Positions 1 through 9,135 of a stretch of DNA of 64,000 nucleotides are shown here, piece after piece; within the stretch, counting starts at the first letter, position 1; the number at the start of each line of letters is the position of its first letter. Under the pieces are notes generated by a model. The model did not search any database and had not been told where the DNA came from. It worked only from the letters and a program-made list of their open reading frames with translations. Origin of the DNA: Liolophura sinensis (lineage: Eukaryota; Mollusca; Polyplacophora; Chitonida; Chitonidae); contig NC_088304.1 of NCBI RefSeq assembly GCF_032854445.1, forward strand, positions 21,155,704 through 21,219,703. The letters run 5' to 3'. The position numbers and the translations under genes are program-made.

Positions 1-49
1 AAGTGTGTCCGGGTGCGCGAGAGACGGCATGGCGCTGGGGGATTAAAGG

Positions 50-60
50 AAAATGGCGGC
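50..60 (+). promoter_or_regulatory. YY1/Pho-type element at the unit head (copy 1)
   Basis: AAAATGGCGGC matches the classic YY1 consensus AANATGGCGGC exactly. It lies about 145 bp upstream of the TATA box and recurs at the same place in nearly every unit. Copy 6 carries ATGGTGG instead (near 7157), and copy 30 has lost the element by deletion. The match is seen in the sequence; factor binding is inferred. The ATG inside it opens no useful frame. Confidence 0.55.
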
Positions 61-194
61 TAACCATTGTTTCCGCTGATCACCTTTTGTAATCAGTAAG
101 TTTCCAACTGACTCTTTAAGAAGTTCTGTCAGGACTAACTCAGTGACGACGTGGCGAGGAGTTAAACATCTTGCAAAGTGTCACTCAAACCTCA

Positions 195-201
195 TATAAA
201 T
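195..201 (+). promoter_or_regulatory. TATA box of the repeated gene (copy 1)
   Basis: TATAAAT lies 91 bases upstream of the chosen start codon. The same heptamer is at this spacing in every unit (first T = start codon minus 91) and is unchanged in all copies read, including the broken ones. A strict TATA box with a short leader is typical of replication-dependent histone genes. It also argues that the longer reading frames running through it are not coding. Confidence 0.8.
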
Positions 202-220
202 TGTTTGCTGGCTCTCAAGC

Positions 221-230
221 TTGCATTACG
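221..230 (+). promoter_or_regulatory. Probable cap site, histone-like initiator (copy 1)
   Basis: TTGCATTACG lies 26-35 bases after the start of the TATA box, with the likely +1 at A225. It resembles the YCATTCR cap motif of invertebrate histone genes. Many copies read TTACATTACG; copies 12 and 22 read TTGAATTACG and so lose the CA. The exact start is inferred. It would give a leader of about 61 nt. Confidence 0.5.
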
Positions 231-285
231 CTTTCTTATGCCAAGCAGCAAACCTCGATACAATTGCCGTCTTACACTTCTTGCC

Positions 286-609
286 ATGGATTCCAAACAC
301 TTCCAGTTGTTTGCAGACTTGCAGAAAGCAGAGCTGACCTTTCAAAAGGCATGCGAGCAAATAGTCTTTTTCAACAAGCACCTCGACGATCTCCAAATCC
401 GATACGACCGTGCCAACAAAGAAGGAAACAAATCATTCCGCTACAGCCTTCGTCTGAAGATAGCCGCCGGAGAAGGACTCAGAAATGCTTACTACGAATA
501 CGCCCGCAATAAAGCTGATGTCATCACCGCACTTCGATGCAAACTAATTGGACAAGATGCTCACTACGAAATAGACTCCGACATGGACAGTGAAGAGGAC
601 AACATGTAA
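286..609 (+). CDS. Copy 1: 107-aa protein of unknown function with histone-type 3' end
   Basis: The family is not recognised. The 107 residues are rich in helix formers and heptad-like hydrophobics in about 3-45 and 50-88, with a Gly-rich break at 61-64 (AGEG). Residues 1-90 carry 16 Lys/Arg against 11 Asp/Glu. Residues 91-107 carry eight Asp/Glu and no Lys/Arg, and include SDMD and SEED, both CK2-type sites (S98, S102). There is no signal peptide or membrane segment, so a cytosolic or nuclear protein is inferred. Start choice: the ATG at 286 has G at -3 and +4. An in-frame ATG at 238 (123 aa) has a poor context and lies only about 13 nt from the predicted cap; the copy differences I read between 238 and 285 all change the amino acid, whereas downstream many are silent. 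No intron is needed. The stem-loop is at 646-661 with a TTTT loop. This copy is the reference for the variants below. Confidence 0.78.
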   Translation: MDSKHFQLFADLQKAELTFQKACEQIVFFNKHLDDLQIRYDRANKEGNKSFRYSLRLKIAAGEGLRNAYYEYARNKADVITALRCKLIGQDAHYEIDSDMDSEEDNM

Positions 610-645
610 AGTTCATCTGGCACCTCGCCTACATTCCACCAAAAC

Positions 646-661
646 GGCTCTTTTTAGAGCC
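646..661 (+). terminator. Histone-type 3' stem-loop (copy 1)
   Basis: GGCTCTTTTTAGAGCC can form a 6-bp stem, GGCTCT/AGAGCC, with a 4-nt loop. It is flanked by AAAAC upstream and ACACA downstream. The common form in this array, GGCTCTTTTCAGAGCC, equals the classic metazoan replication-dependent histone mRNA stem-loop bound by SLBP. It lies 37-52 nt after the normal stop in all 45 units where it can be seen, and its stem is perfect in every one. Only the loop varies (TTTT in copies 1, 30 and 32). Cleavage after the ACACA at 662-666 is predicted by analogy. Positions in the other copies are given with each gene. Confidence 0.9.
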
Positions 662-673
662 ACACAAGTCTTT

Positions 674-690
674 CCGAAAAGGAACTTTGT
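674..690 (+). promoter_or_regulatory. Candidate histone downstream element (U7 snRNA site), copy 1
   Basis: The purine-rich stretch CGAAAAGGAACTTTGT starts about 13 nt after the stem-loop, where histone pre-mRNAs carry the element that pairs with U7 snRNA. It is well conserved. Copies 14 and 24 have GAAAAGCAAC and copies 16 and 26 have GAAAAGAAAC. Pairing cannot be tested without the host's U7 sequence. Confidence 0.5.
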
Positions 691-743
691 AATCTGAAAG
701 CATAGACAGAACACAAACGAACATGTATTTATCAAAGCACAAC

Positions 744-767
744 AATAAAGTCGCACACGCCAATAAA
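744..767 (+). terminator. Two AATAAA motifs downstream of the stem-loop (copy 1)
   Basis: AATAAA occurs at 744-749 and 762-767, about 85-105 nt past the stem-loop, and both are kept in most units (copies 16 and 26 lose the second by an A to G change; copy 22 by a one-base deletion). Many invertebrate histone genes keep such back-up polyadenylation signals. They could give a polyadenylated form, or they may be fortuitous in AT-rich DNA. Confidence 0.45.
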
Positions 768-799
768 AATCAAAGAAACAAAACAGAAAAGATAAATAC

Positions 800-805
800 T
801 TTATT
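800..805 (-). terminator. AATAAA on the minus strand facing the gene (copy 1)
   Basis: TTTATT on the + strand reads AATAAA on the minus strand and lies about 35 bp beyond the + strand signals. It is present in nearly all units; copy 21 reads AATTTATT and still keeps the hexamer. No conserved minus-strand reading frame feeds into it, so it is a weak hint of a convergent noncoding transcript or chance. Confidence 0.2.
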
Positions 806-809
806 ACAG

Positions 810-1423
810 CAGAGTAGTCGAAGTGTATGGAAAGCCGCTATGAGAACTTATCTCGTTTAGTGCATTTTAAACACAGCAGAGTTGTGGTTTATAAAAATAA
901 AAACTGTGGCCTATTAAAACTGTGCAAAGCTAAAGTACACAAACTAAAAGACGACTCAACAGCATATCCCTGCGTGTTTAGAAGTATCCATTGCGTGTAT
1001 TGATGTGACAAGTACGCAGACTTTTGCAGGAAATATAACTCATGTCAATGTGGGTGAAATTTTCAATATTTGGTTTTGTGAGACTACTTATAAAATATGC
1101 AGCGTTGAAAAAGCGTTATAGGCATTAATCTAGGTGCCAATTTGAAAGACCTGCAAAGAAATTTTGTCTTATTTCTCCAAGCCATTTGCCTGCCTATAAA
1201 GACATTTTTCGTGCCAATTAGATTGCACCGTTGTTTCTATCTGTTATCTGTAGCTGTTGCATCCATACAGCTGACACACCGGTTATCATTTGAAGGCACA
1301 GTTTTGGTTTGACCTGAGCAAATTGAAAATTGTAACATTTTCGTCAAATCATTGGTTTTTCATTGAGAGTTCATTGTATAGAAATGTAGTACAAAGAGGC
1401 CAATTTATTTTCATAAGTAGGTG
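810..1423. other. Intergenic spacer of the unit (copy 1; same in all units)
   Basis: About 610 bp of AT-rich spacer without a conserved reading frame on either strand. From left to right it holds a variable A-rich tract at about 892-908, which marks subfamilies; a moderately variable stretch to about 1190; a TATAAAG at 1195-1201, next to the common 11-bp deletion; and a very uniform block from about 1205 to 1423 that ends in a T-rich run before the next unit. I recognise no tRNA, 5S rRNA, snRNA or transposon in it. The corresponding interval in every other unit has the same content except where noted. Confidence 0.7.
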
Positions 1424-1708
1424 AAGTGTGTCCGGGTGCGCGAGAGACGGCATGGCGCTGGGGGATTAAAGGAAAATGGCGGCTAACCATTGTTTCCGCT
1501 GATCACCTTTTGTAATCAGTAAGTTTCCAACTGACTCTTTAAGAAGTTCTGTCAGGACTAACTCAGTGACGACGTGGCGAGGAGTTAAACATCTTGCAAA
1601 GTGTCACTCAAACCTCATATAAATTGTTTGCTGGCTCTCAAGCTTGCATTACGCTTTCTTATGCCAAGCAGCAAACCTCGATACAATTGCCGTCTTACAC
1701 TTCTTGCC

Positions 1709-2032
1709 ATGGATTCCAAACACTTCCAGTTGTTTGCAGATTTGCAGAAAGCAGAGCTGACCTTTCAAAAGGCATGCGAGCAAATAGTCTTTTTCAACAA
1801 GCACCTCGACGATCTCCAAATCCGATACGACCGTGCCAACAATGAAGGAAACAAATCATTCCGCTACAGCCTTCGTCTGAAGATAGCCGCCGGAGAAGGA
1901 CTCAGAAATGCTTACTACGAATACGCCCGCAATAAAGCTGATGTCATCACCGCACTTCGATGCAAACTAATTGGACAAGATGCTCACTACGAAATAGACT
2001 CCGACATGGACAGTGAAGAGGACAACATGTAA
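1709..2032 (+). CDS. Copy 2 of the 107-aa gene
   Basis: The frame is intact. The only protein change from copy 1 is K45N. Leader, TATA box and spacer are close to copy 1. It carries the ATA-GTC codons at I26-V27 that mark the left end of the array. The stem-loop at 2069-2084 has the standard TTTC loop. Confidence 0.77.
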   Translation: MDSKHFQLFADLQKAELTFQKACEQIVFFNKHLDDLQIRYDRANNEGNKSFRYSLRLKIAAGEGLRNAYYEYARNKADVITALRCKLIGQDAHYEIDSDMDSEEDNM

Positions 2033-3131
2033 AGTTCATCTGGCACCTCGCCTACATTCCACCAAAACGGCTCTTTTCAGAGCCACACAAGTCTTTCCGA
2101 AAAGGAACTTTGTAATCTGAAAGCATAGACAGAACACAAACGAACATGTATTTATCAAAGCACAACAATAAAGTCGCACACGCCAATAAAAATCAAAGAA
2201 ACAAAACAGAAAAGATAAATACTTTATTACAGCAGAGTAGTCGAAGTGTATGGAAAGCCGCTATGAGAACTTATCTCGTTTAGTGCATTTTAAACACAGC
2301 AGAGTTGTGGTTTATAAAAATAAAAACTGTGGCCTATTAAAATTGTGCAAAGCCAAAGTACACAAACTAAAAGACGACTCAACAGCATATCCCTGCGTGT
2401 TTAAAAGTATCCATTGCGTGTATTAATTTGACAAGTACACAGACTTTTGCAGGAAATATAACTCATGTCAATGTGGGTGAAATTTTCAATATTTGGTTTT
2501 GTGAGACTACTTATAAAATATGCAGCGTTGAAAAAGCGTTATAGGCATTAATCTAGGTGCCAATTTGAAAGACCTGCAAAGAAATTTTGTCTTATTTCTC
2601 CAAGCCATTTGCCTGCCTATAAAGACATTTTTCGTGCCAATTAGATTGCACCGTTGTTTCTATCTGTTATCTGTAGCTGTTGCATCCATACAGCTGACAC
2701 ACCGGTTATCATTTGAAGGCACAGTTTTGGTTTGACCTGAGCAAATTGAAAATTGTAACATTTTCGTCAAATCATTGGTTTTTCATTGAGAGTTCATTGT
2801 ATAGAAATGTAGTACAAAGAGGCCAATTTATTTTCATAAGTAGGTGAAGTGTGTCCGGGTGCGCGAGAGACGGCATGGCGCTGGGGGATTAAAGGAAAAT
2901 GGCGGCTAACCATTGTTTCCGCTGATCACCTTTTGTAATCAGTAAGTTTCCAACTGACTCTTTAAGAAGTTCTGTCAGGACTAACTCAGTGACGACGTGG
3001 CGAGGAGTTAAACATCTTGCAAAGTGTCACTCAAACCTCATATAAATTGTTTGCTGGCTCTCAAGCTTGCATTACGCTTTCTTATGCCAAGCAGCAAACC
3101 TCGATACAATTGCCGTCTTACACTTCTTGCC

Positions 3132-3455
3132 ATGGATTCCAAACACTTCCAGTTGTTTGCAGATTTGCAGAAAGCAGAGCTGACCTTTCAAAAGGCATGC
3201 GAGCAAATAGTCTTTTTCAACAAGCACCTCGACGATCTCCAAATCCGATACGACCGTGCCAACAAAGAAGGAAACAAATCATTCCGCTACAGCCTTCGTC
3301 TGAAGATAGCCGCCGGAAAAGGACTCAGAAATGCTTACTACGAATACGCCCGCAATAAAGCTGATGTCATCACCGCACTTCGATGCAAACTAATTGGACA
3401 AGATGCTCACTACGAAATAGACTCCGACATGGACAGTGAAGAGGACAACATGTAA
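3132..3455 (+). CDS. Copy 3 of the 107-aa gene
   Basis: The frame is intact with a single change, E63K, in the Gly-rich break. I26-V27 use ATA-GTC. Stem-loop at 3492-3507. The unit is exactly 1,423 bp, like its neighbours. Confidence 0.77.
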   Translation: MDSKHFQLFADLQKAELTFQKACEQIVFFNKHLDDLQIRYDRANKEGNKSFRYSLRLKIAAGKGLRNAYYEYARNKADVITALRCKLIGQDAHYEIDSDMDSEEDNM

Positions 3456-4554
3456 AGTTCATCTGGCACCTCGCCTACATTCCACCAAAACGGCTCTTTT
3501 CAGAGCCACACAAGTCTTTCCGAAAAGGAACTTTGTAATCTGAAAGCATAGACAGAACACAAACGAACATGTATTTATCAAAGCACAACAATAAAGTCGC
3601 ACACGCCAATAAAAATCAAAGAAACAAAACAGAAAAGATAAATACTTTATTACAGCAGAGTAGTCGAAGTGTATGGAAAGCCGCTATGAGAACTTATCTC
3701 GTTTAGTGCATTTTAAACACAGCAGAGTTGTGGTTTATAAAAATAAAAACTGTGGCCTATTAAAACTGTGCAAAGCTAAAGTACACAAACTAAAAGACGA
3801 CTCAACAGCATATCCCTGCGTGTTTAGAAGTATCCATTGCGTGTATTGATGTGACAAGTACGCAGACTTTTGCAGGAAATATAACTCATGTCAATGTGGG
3901 TGAAATTTTCAATATTTGGTTTTGTGAGACTACTTATGAAATATGCAGCGTTGAAAAAGCGTTATAGGCATTAATCTAGGTGCCAATTTGAAAGACCTGC
4001 AAAGAAATTTTGTCTTATTTCTCCAAGCCATTTGCCTGCCTATAAAGACAGTTTTCGTGCCAATTAGATTGCACCGTTGTTTCTATCTGTTATCTGTAGC
4101 TGTTGCATCCATACAGCTGACACACCGGTTATCATTTGAAGGCACAGTTTTGGTTTGACCTGAGCAAATTGAAAATTGTAACATTTTCGTCAAATCATTG
4201 GTTTTTCATTGAGAGTTCATTGTATAGAAATGTAGTACAAAGAGGCCAATTTATTTTCATAAGTAGGTGAAGTGTGTCCGGGTGCGCGAGAGACGGCATG
4301 GCGCTGGGGGATTAAAGGAAAATGGCGGCTAACCATTGTTTCCGCTGATCACCTTTTGTAATCAGTAAGTTTCCAACTGACTCTTTAAGAAGTTCTGTCA
4401 GGACTAACTCAGTGACGACGTGGCGAGGAGTTAAACATCTTGCAAAGTGTCACTCAAACCTCATATAAATTGTTTGCTGGCTCTCAAGCTTGCATTACGC
4501 TTTCTTATGCCAAGCAGCAAACCTCGATACAATTGCCGTCTTACACTTCTTGCC

Positions 4555-4878
4555 ATGGATTCCAAACACTTCCAGTTGTTTGCAGATTTGCAGAAAGCAG
4601 AGCTGACCTTTCAAAAGGCATGCGAGCAAATAGTCTTTTTCAACAAGCACCTCGACGATCTCCAAATCCGATACGACCGTGCCAACAAAGAAGGAAACAA
4701 ATCATTCCGCTACAGCCTTCGTCTGAAGATAGCCGCCGGAGAAGGACTCAGAAATGCTTACTACGAATACGCCCACAATAAAGCTGATGTCATCACCGCA
4801 CTTCGATGCAAACTAATTGGACAAGATGCTCACTACGAAATAGACTCCGACATGGACAGTGAAGAGGACAACATGTAA
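4555..4878 (+). CDS. Copy 4 of the 107-aa gene
   Basis: The frame is intact with a single change, R74H. The change is CGC to CAC, a CpG decay at the codon that most later copies change to Cys. Stem-loop at 4915-4930. This is the last of the four near-identical left-end units. Confidence 0.77.
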   Translation: MDSKHFQLFADLQKAELTFQKACEQIVFFNKHLDDLQIRYDRANKEGNKSFRYSLRLKIAAGEGLRNAYYEYAHNKADVITALRCKLIGQDAHYEIDSDMDSEEDNM

Positions 4879-5977
4879 AGTTCATCTGGCACCTCGCCTA
4901 CATTCCACCAAAACGGCTCTTTTCAGAGCCACACAAGTCTTTCCGAAAAGGAACTTTGTAATCTGAAAGCATAGACAGAACACAAACGAACATGTATTTA
5001 TCAAAGCACAACAATAAAGTCGCACACGCCAATAAAAATCAAAGAAACAAAACAGAAAAGATAAATACTTTATTACAGCAGAGTAGTCGAAGTGTATGGA
5101 AAGCCGCTATGAGAACTTATCTCGTTTAGTGCATTTTAAACACAGCAGAGTTGTGGTTTATAAAAATAAAAACTGTGGCCTATTAAAACTGTGCAAAGCT
5201 AAAGTACACAAACTAAAAGACGACTCAACAGCATATCCCTGCGTGTTTAGAAGTATCCATTGCGTGTATTGATGTGACAAGTACGCAGACTTTTGCAGGA
5301 AATATAACTCATGTCAATGTGGGTGAAATTTTCAATATTTGGTTTTGTGAGACTACTTATAAAATATGCAGCGTTGAAAAAGCGTTATAGGCATTAATCT
5401 AGGTGCCAATGTGAAAGACCTGCAAAGAAATTTTGTCTTATTTCTCCAAGCCATTTGCCTGCCTATAAAGACAGTTTTCGTGCCAATAAGATTGCACCGT
5501 TGTTTCTATCTGTTATCTGTAGCTGTTGCATCCATACAGCTGACACACCGGTTATCATTTGAAGGCACAGTTTTGGTTTGACCTGAGCAAATTGAAAATT
5601 GTAACATTTTCGTCAAATCATTGGTTTTTCATTGAGAGTTCATTGTATAGAAATGTAGTAAAAAGAGGCCAATTTATTTTCATAATTAGGTGAAGTGTGT
5701 CCGGATGCGCGAGAGACGGCATGACGCTAGGGGATTAAAGGAAAATGGCGGCTAACCATTGTTTCCGCTGATCACCTTTTGTAATCAGTAAGTTTCCAAC
5801 TGACTCTTTAAGAAGTTCTGTCAGGACTAACTCAGTGACGACGTGGCGAGGAGTTAAACATCTTGCAAAGTGTCACTCAAACCTCATATAAATTGTTTGC
5901 TGGCTCTCAAGCTTGCATTACGCTTTCTTATGCCAAGCAGCAAACCTCCATACAATTGCCGTCTTACACTTCTTGCC

Positions 5978-6301
5978 ATGAATTCCAAACACTTCCAGTT
6001 GTTTGCAGATTTGCAGAAAGCAGAGCTGACCTTTCAAAAGGCATGCGAGCAAATTGTGTTTTTCAACAAGCACCTCGACGATCTCCAAATCCGATACGAC
6101 CGTGCCAACAAAGAAGGAAACAAATCATTCCGCTACAGCCTTCGTCTGAAGATAGCCGCCGGAGAAGGACTCAGAAATGCTTACTACGAATACGCCTGCA
6201 ATAAAGCTGTTGTCATCACCGCACTTCGATGCAAACTAATTGGACAAGATGCTCACTACGAAATAGACTCCGACATGGACAGTGAAGAGGACAACATGTA
6301 A
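5978..6301 (+). CDS. Copy 5 of the 107-aa gene, variant start context
   Basis: The frame is intact with D2N, R74C and D78V. The D2N change also turns the +4 base of the start context from G to A. The upstream in-frame segment has Arg to Pro. From here on I26-V27 usually use ATT-GTG. The unit is 1,411 bp because of the 11-bp spacer deletion, the first seen in the array. Stem-loop at 6338-6353. Confidence 0.74.
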   Translation: MNSKHFQLFADLQKAELTFQKACEQIVFFNKHLDDLQIRYDRANKEGNKSFRYSLRLKIAAGEGLRNAYYEYACNKAVVITALRCKLIGQDAHYEIDSDMDSEEDNM

Positions 6302-7388
6302 AGTTCATCTGGCACCTCGCCTACATTCCACCAAAACGGCTCTTTTCAGAGCCACACAAGTCTTTCCGAAAAGGAACTTTGTAATCTGAAAGCATAGACA
6401 GAACACAAACGAACATGTATTTATCAAAGCACAACAATAAAGTCGCACACGCCAATAAAAATCAAAGAAACAAAACAGAAAAGATAAATACTTTATTACA
6501 GCAGAGTAGTCGAAGTGTATGGAAAGCCGCTATGAGAACTTATCTCGTTTAGTGCATTTTAAACACAGCAGAGTTGTGGTTTATAAAAAAAAACTGTGGC
6601 CTATTAAAACTGTGCAAAGCCAAAGTACACAAACTAAAAGACGACTCAACAGCATATCCCTGCGTGTTTAGAAGTATCCATTGCGTGTATTAATTTGACA
6701 AGTACACAGACTTTTGCAGGAAATATAACTCATGTCAATGTGGGTGAAATTTTCAATATTTGGTTTTGTGAGACTACTTATGAAATATGCAGCGTTGAAA
6801 AAGGGTTATAGGCCTTAATCTAGGTGCCAATTTAAAAGATCTGCAAAGAAATTTTGCCTTATTTTTCCAAGCCTATAAAGACATTTTTCGTGCCAATTAG
6901 ATTGCACCGTTGTTTCTATCTGTTATCTGTAGCTGTTGCATCCATACAGCTGACACACCGGTTATCATTTGAAGGCACAGTTTTGGTTTGACCTGAGCAA
7001 ATTGAAAATTGTAACATTTTCGTCAAATCATTGGATTTTCATTGAGAGTTCATTGTATAGAAATGTAGTACAAAGAGGCCAATTTTTTTTTAATAATTAG
7101 GTGAAGTGTGGCCGGGTGCGCGAGAGACGGCATGGCGCTGGGGGATTAAAGGAAAATGGTGGCTAACCATTGTTTCCGCTGATCACCTTTTGTCATCAGT
7201 GAGTTTCCAACTGACTCTTTAAGAAGTTCTGTCAGGACTAACTCAGTGACGACGTGGCGAGGAGTTAAACATCTTGCAAAGTGTCACTCAAACCTCATAT
7301 AAATTGTTTGCTGGCTCTCAAGCTTGCATTACGCTTTCTTATGCCAAGCAGCAAACCTCGATACAATTGCCGTCTTACACTTCTTGCC

Positions 7389-7712
7389 ATGGATTCCAAA
7401 CACTTCCAGTTGTTTGCAGATTTGCAAAAAGCAGAGCTGACCTTTCAAAAGGCATGCGAGCAAATTGTGTTTTTCAACAAGCACCTCGACGATCTCCAAA
7501 TCCGATACGACCGTGCCAACAAAGAATGAAACAAATCATTCCGCTACAGCCTTCGTCTGAAGATAGCCGCCGGAGAAGGACTCAGAAATGCTTACTACGA
7601 ATACGCCCGCAATAAAGCTGTTGTCATCACCGCACTTCGATGCAAACTAATTGAACAAGATGCTCACTACGAAATAGACTCCGACATGGACAGTGAAGAG
7701 GACAACATGTAA
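7389..7712 (+). pseudogene. Copy 6, broken by a nonsense change at codon 47
   Basis: GGA (G47) has become TGA at 7527-7529, leaving 46 residues and removing the second helical half and the acidic tail. The rest of the frame is open and also carries D78V and G89E. The YY1-type element upstream is damaged too (ATGGTGG). The stem-loop at 7749-7764 and the TATA box are intact, so a truncated product or a nonsense transcript is possible. Confidence 0.75.
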
Positions 7713-8811
7713 AGTTTATCTGGCACCTCGCCTACATTCCACCAAAACGGCTCTTTTCAGAGCCACACAAGTCTTTCCGAAAAGGAACTTTGTAATCTGA
7801 AAGCATAGACAGAACACAAACGAACATGTATTTATCAAAGCACAACAATAAAGTCGCACACGCCAATAAAAATCAAAGAAACAAAACAGAAAAGATAAAT
7901 ACTTTATTACAGCAGAGTAGTCGAAGTGTATGGAAAACCGCTATGAGAACTTATCTCGTTTAGTGCATTTTAAACACAGCAGAGTTGTGGTTTATAAAAA
8001 TAAAAACTGTGGCCTATTAAAATTGTGCAAAGCCAAAGTACACAAACTAAAAGACGACTCAACAGCATATCCCTGCGTGTTTAGAAGTATCCATTGCGTG
8101 TATTAATTTGACAAGTACACAGACTTTTGCAGGAAATATAACTCATGTCAATGTGGGTGAAATTTTCAATATTTGGTTTTGTGAGACTACTTATAAAATA
8201 TGCAGCGTTGAAAAAGCGTTATAGGCATTAATCTAGGTGCCAATTTAAAAGACCTGCAAAGAAATTTTGTCTTATTTCTCCAAGCCATTTGCCTGCCTAT
8301 AAAGACATTTTTCGTGCCAAGTAGATTGCATCGTTGTTTCTATCTGTTATCTGTAGCTGTTGCATCCATACAGCTGACACACCGGTTATCATTTGAAAGC
8401 ACAGTTTTGGTTTGACCTGAGCAAATTGAAAATTGTAACATTTTCGTCAAATCATTGGTTTTTCATTGAGAGTTCATTGTATAGAAATGTAGTACAAAGA
8501 GGCCAATTTATTTTCATAATTAGGTGAAGTGTGTCCGGGTGCGCGAGAGACGGCATGGCGCTGGGGGATTAAAGGAAAATGGCGGCTAACCATTGTTTCC
8601 GCTGATCACCTTTTGTAATCAGTAAGTTTCCAACTGACTCTTTAAGAAGTTCTGTCAGGACTAACTCAGTGACGACGTGGCGAGGAGTTAAACATCTTGC
8701 AAAGTGTCACTCAAACCTCATATAAATTGTTTGCTGGCTCTCAAGTTTGCATTACGCTTTCTTATGCCAAGCAGCAAACCTCGATACAATTGCCGTCTTA
8801 CACTTCTTGCC

Positions 8812-9135
8812 ATGGATTCCAAACACTTCTAGTTGTTTGCAGATTTGCAGAAAGCAGAGCTGACCTTTCAAAAGGCATGCGAGCAAATTGTGTTTTTCAA
8901 CAAGCACCTCGACGATCTCCAAATCCGATACGACCGTGCCAACAAAGAAGGAAACAAATCATTCCGCTACAGCCTTCGTCTGAAGATAGCCGCCGGAGAA
9001 GGACTCAGAAATGCTTACTACGAATACGCCCGCAATAAAGCTGTTGTCATCACCGCACTTCGATGCAAACTAATTGGACAAGATGCTCACTACGAAATAG
9101 ACTCCGACATGGACAGTGAAGAGGACAACATGTAA
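8812..9135 (+). pseudogene. Copy 7, stopped at codon 7
   Basis: CAG (Q7) has become TAG at 8830-8832, leaving six residues from the chosen start. No ATG follows before codon 100, so downstream re-initiation would not restore the protein. The rest of the frame is open, with D78V. Stem-loop at 9172-9187. Copies 9 and 11 share this stop, so it arose once and was spread by duplication. Confidence 0.78.

Noticed and set aside
171-609. Longer frames running from TTG or GTG codons at 171 and 178 (113 and 143 aa), repeated in every unit
   Set aside because: They start at non-ATG codons upstream of or across the TATA box. The 113-aa frame overlaps the better frame in another phase. Signals in the array are eukaryotic, so such starts are unlikely.
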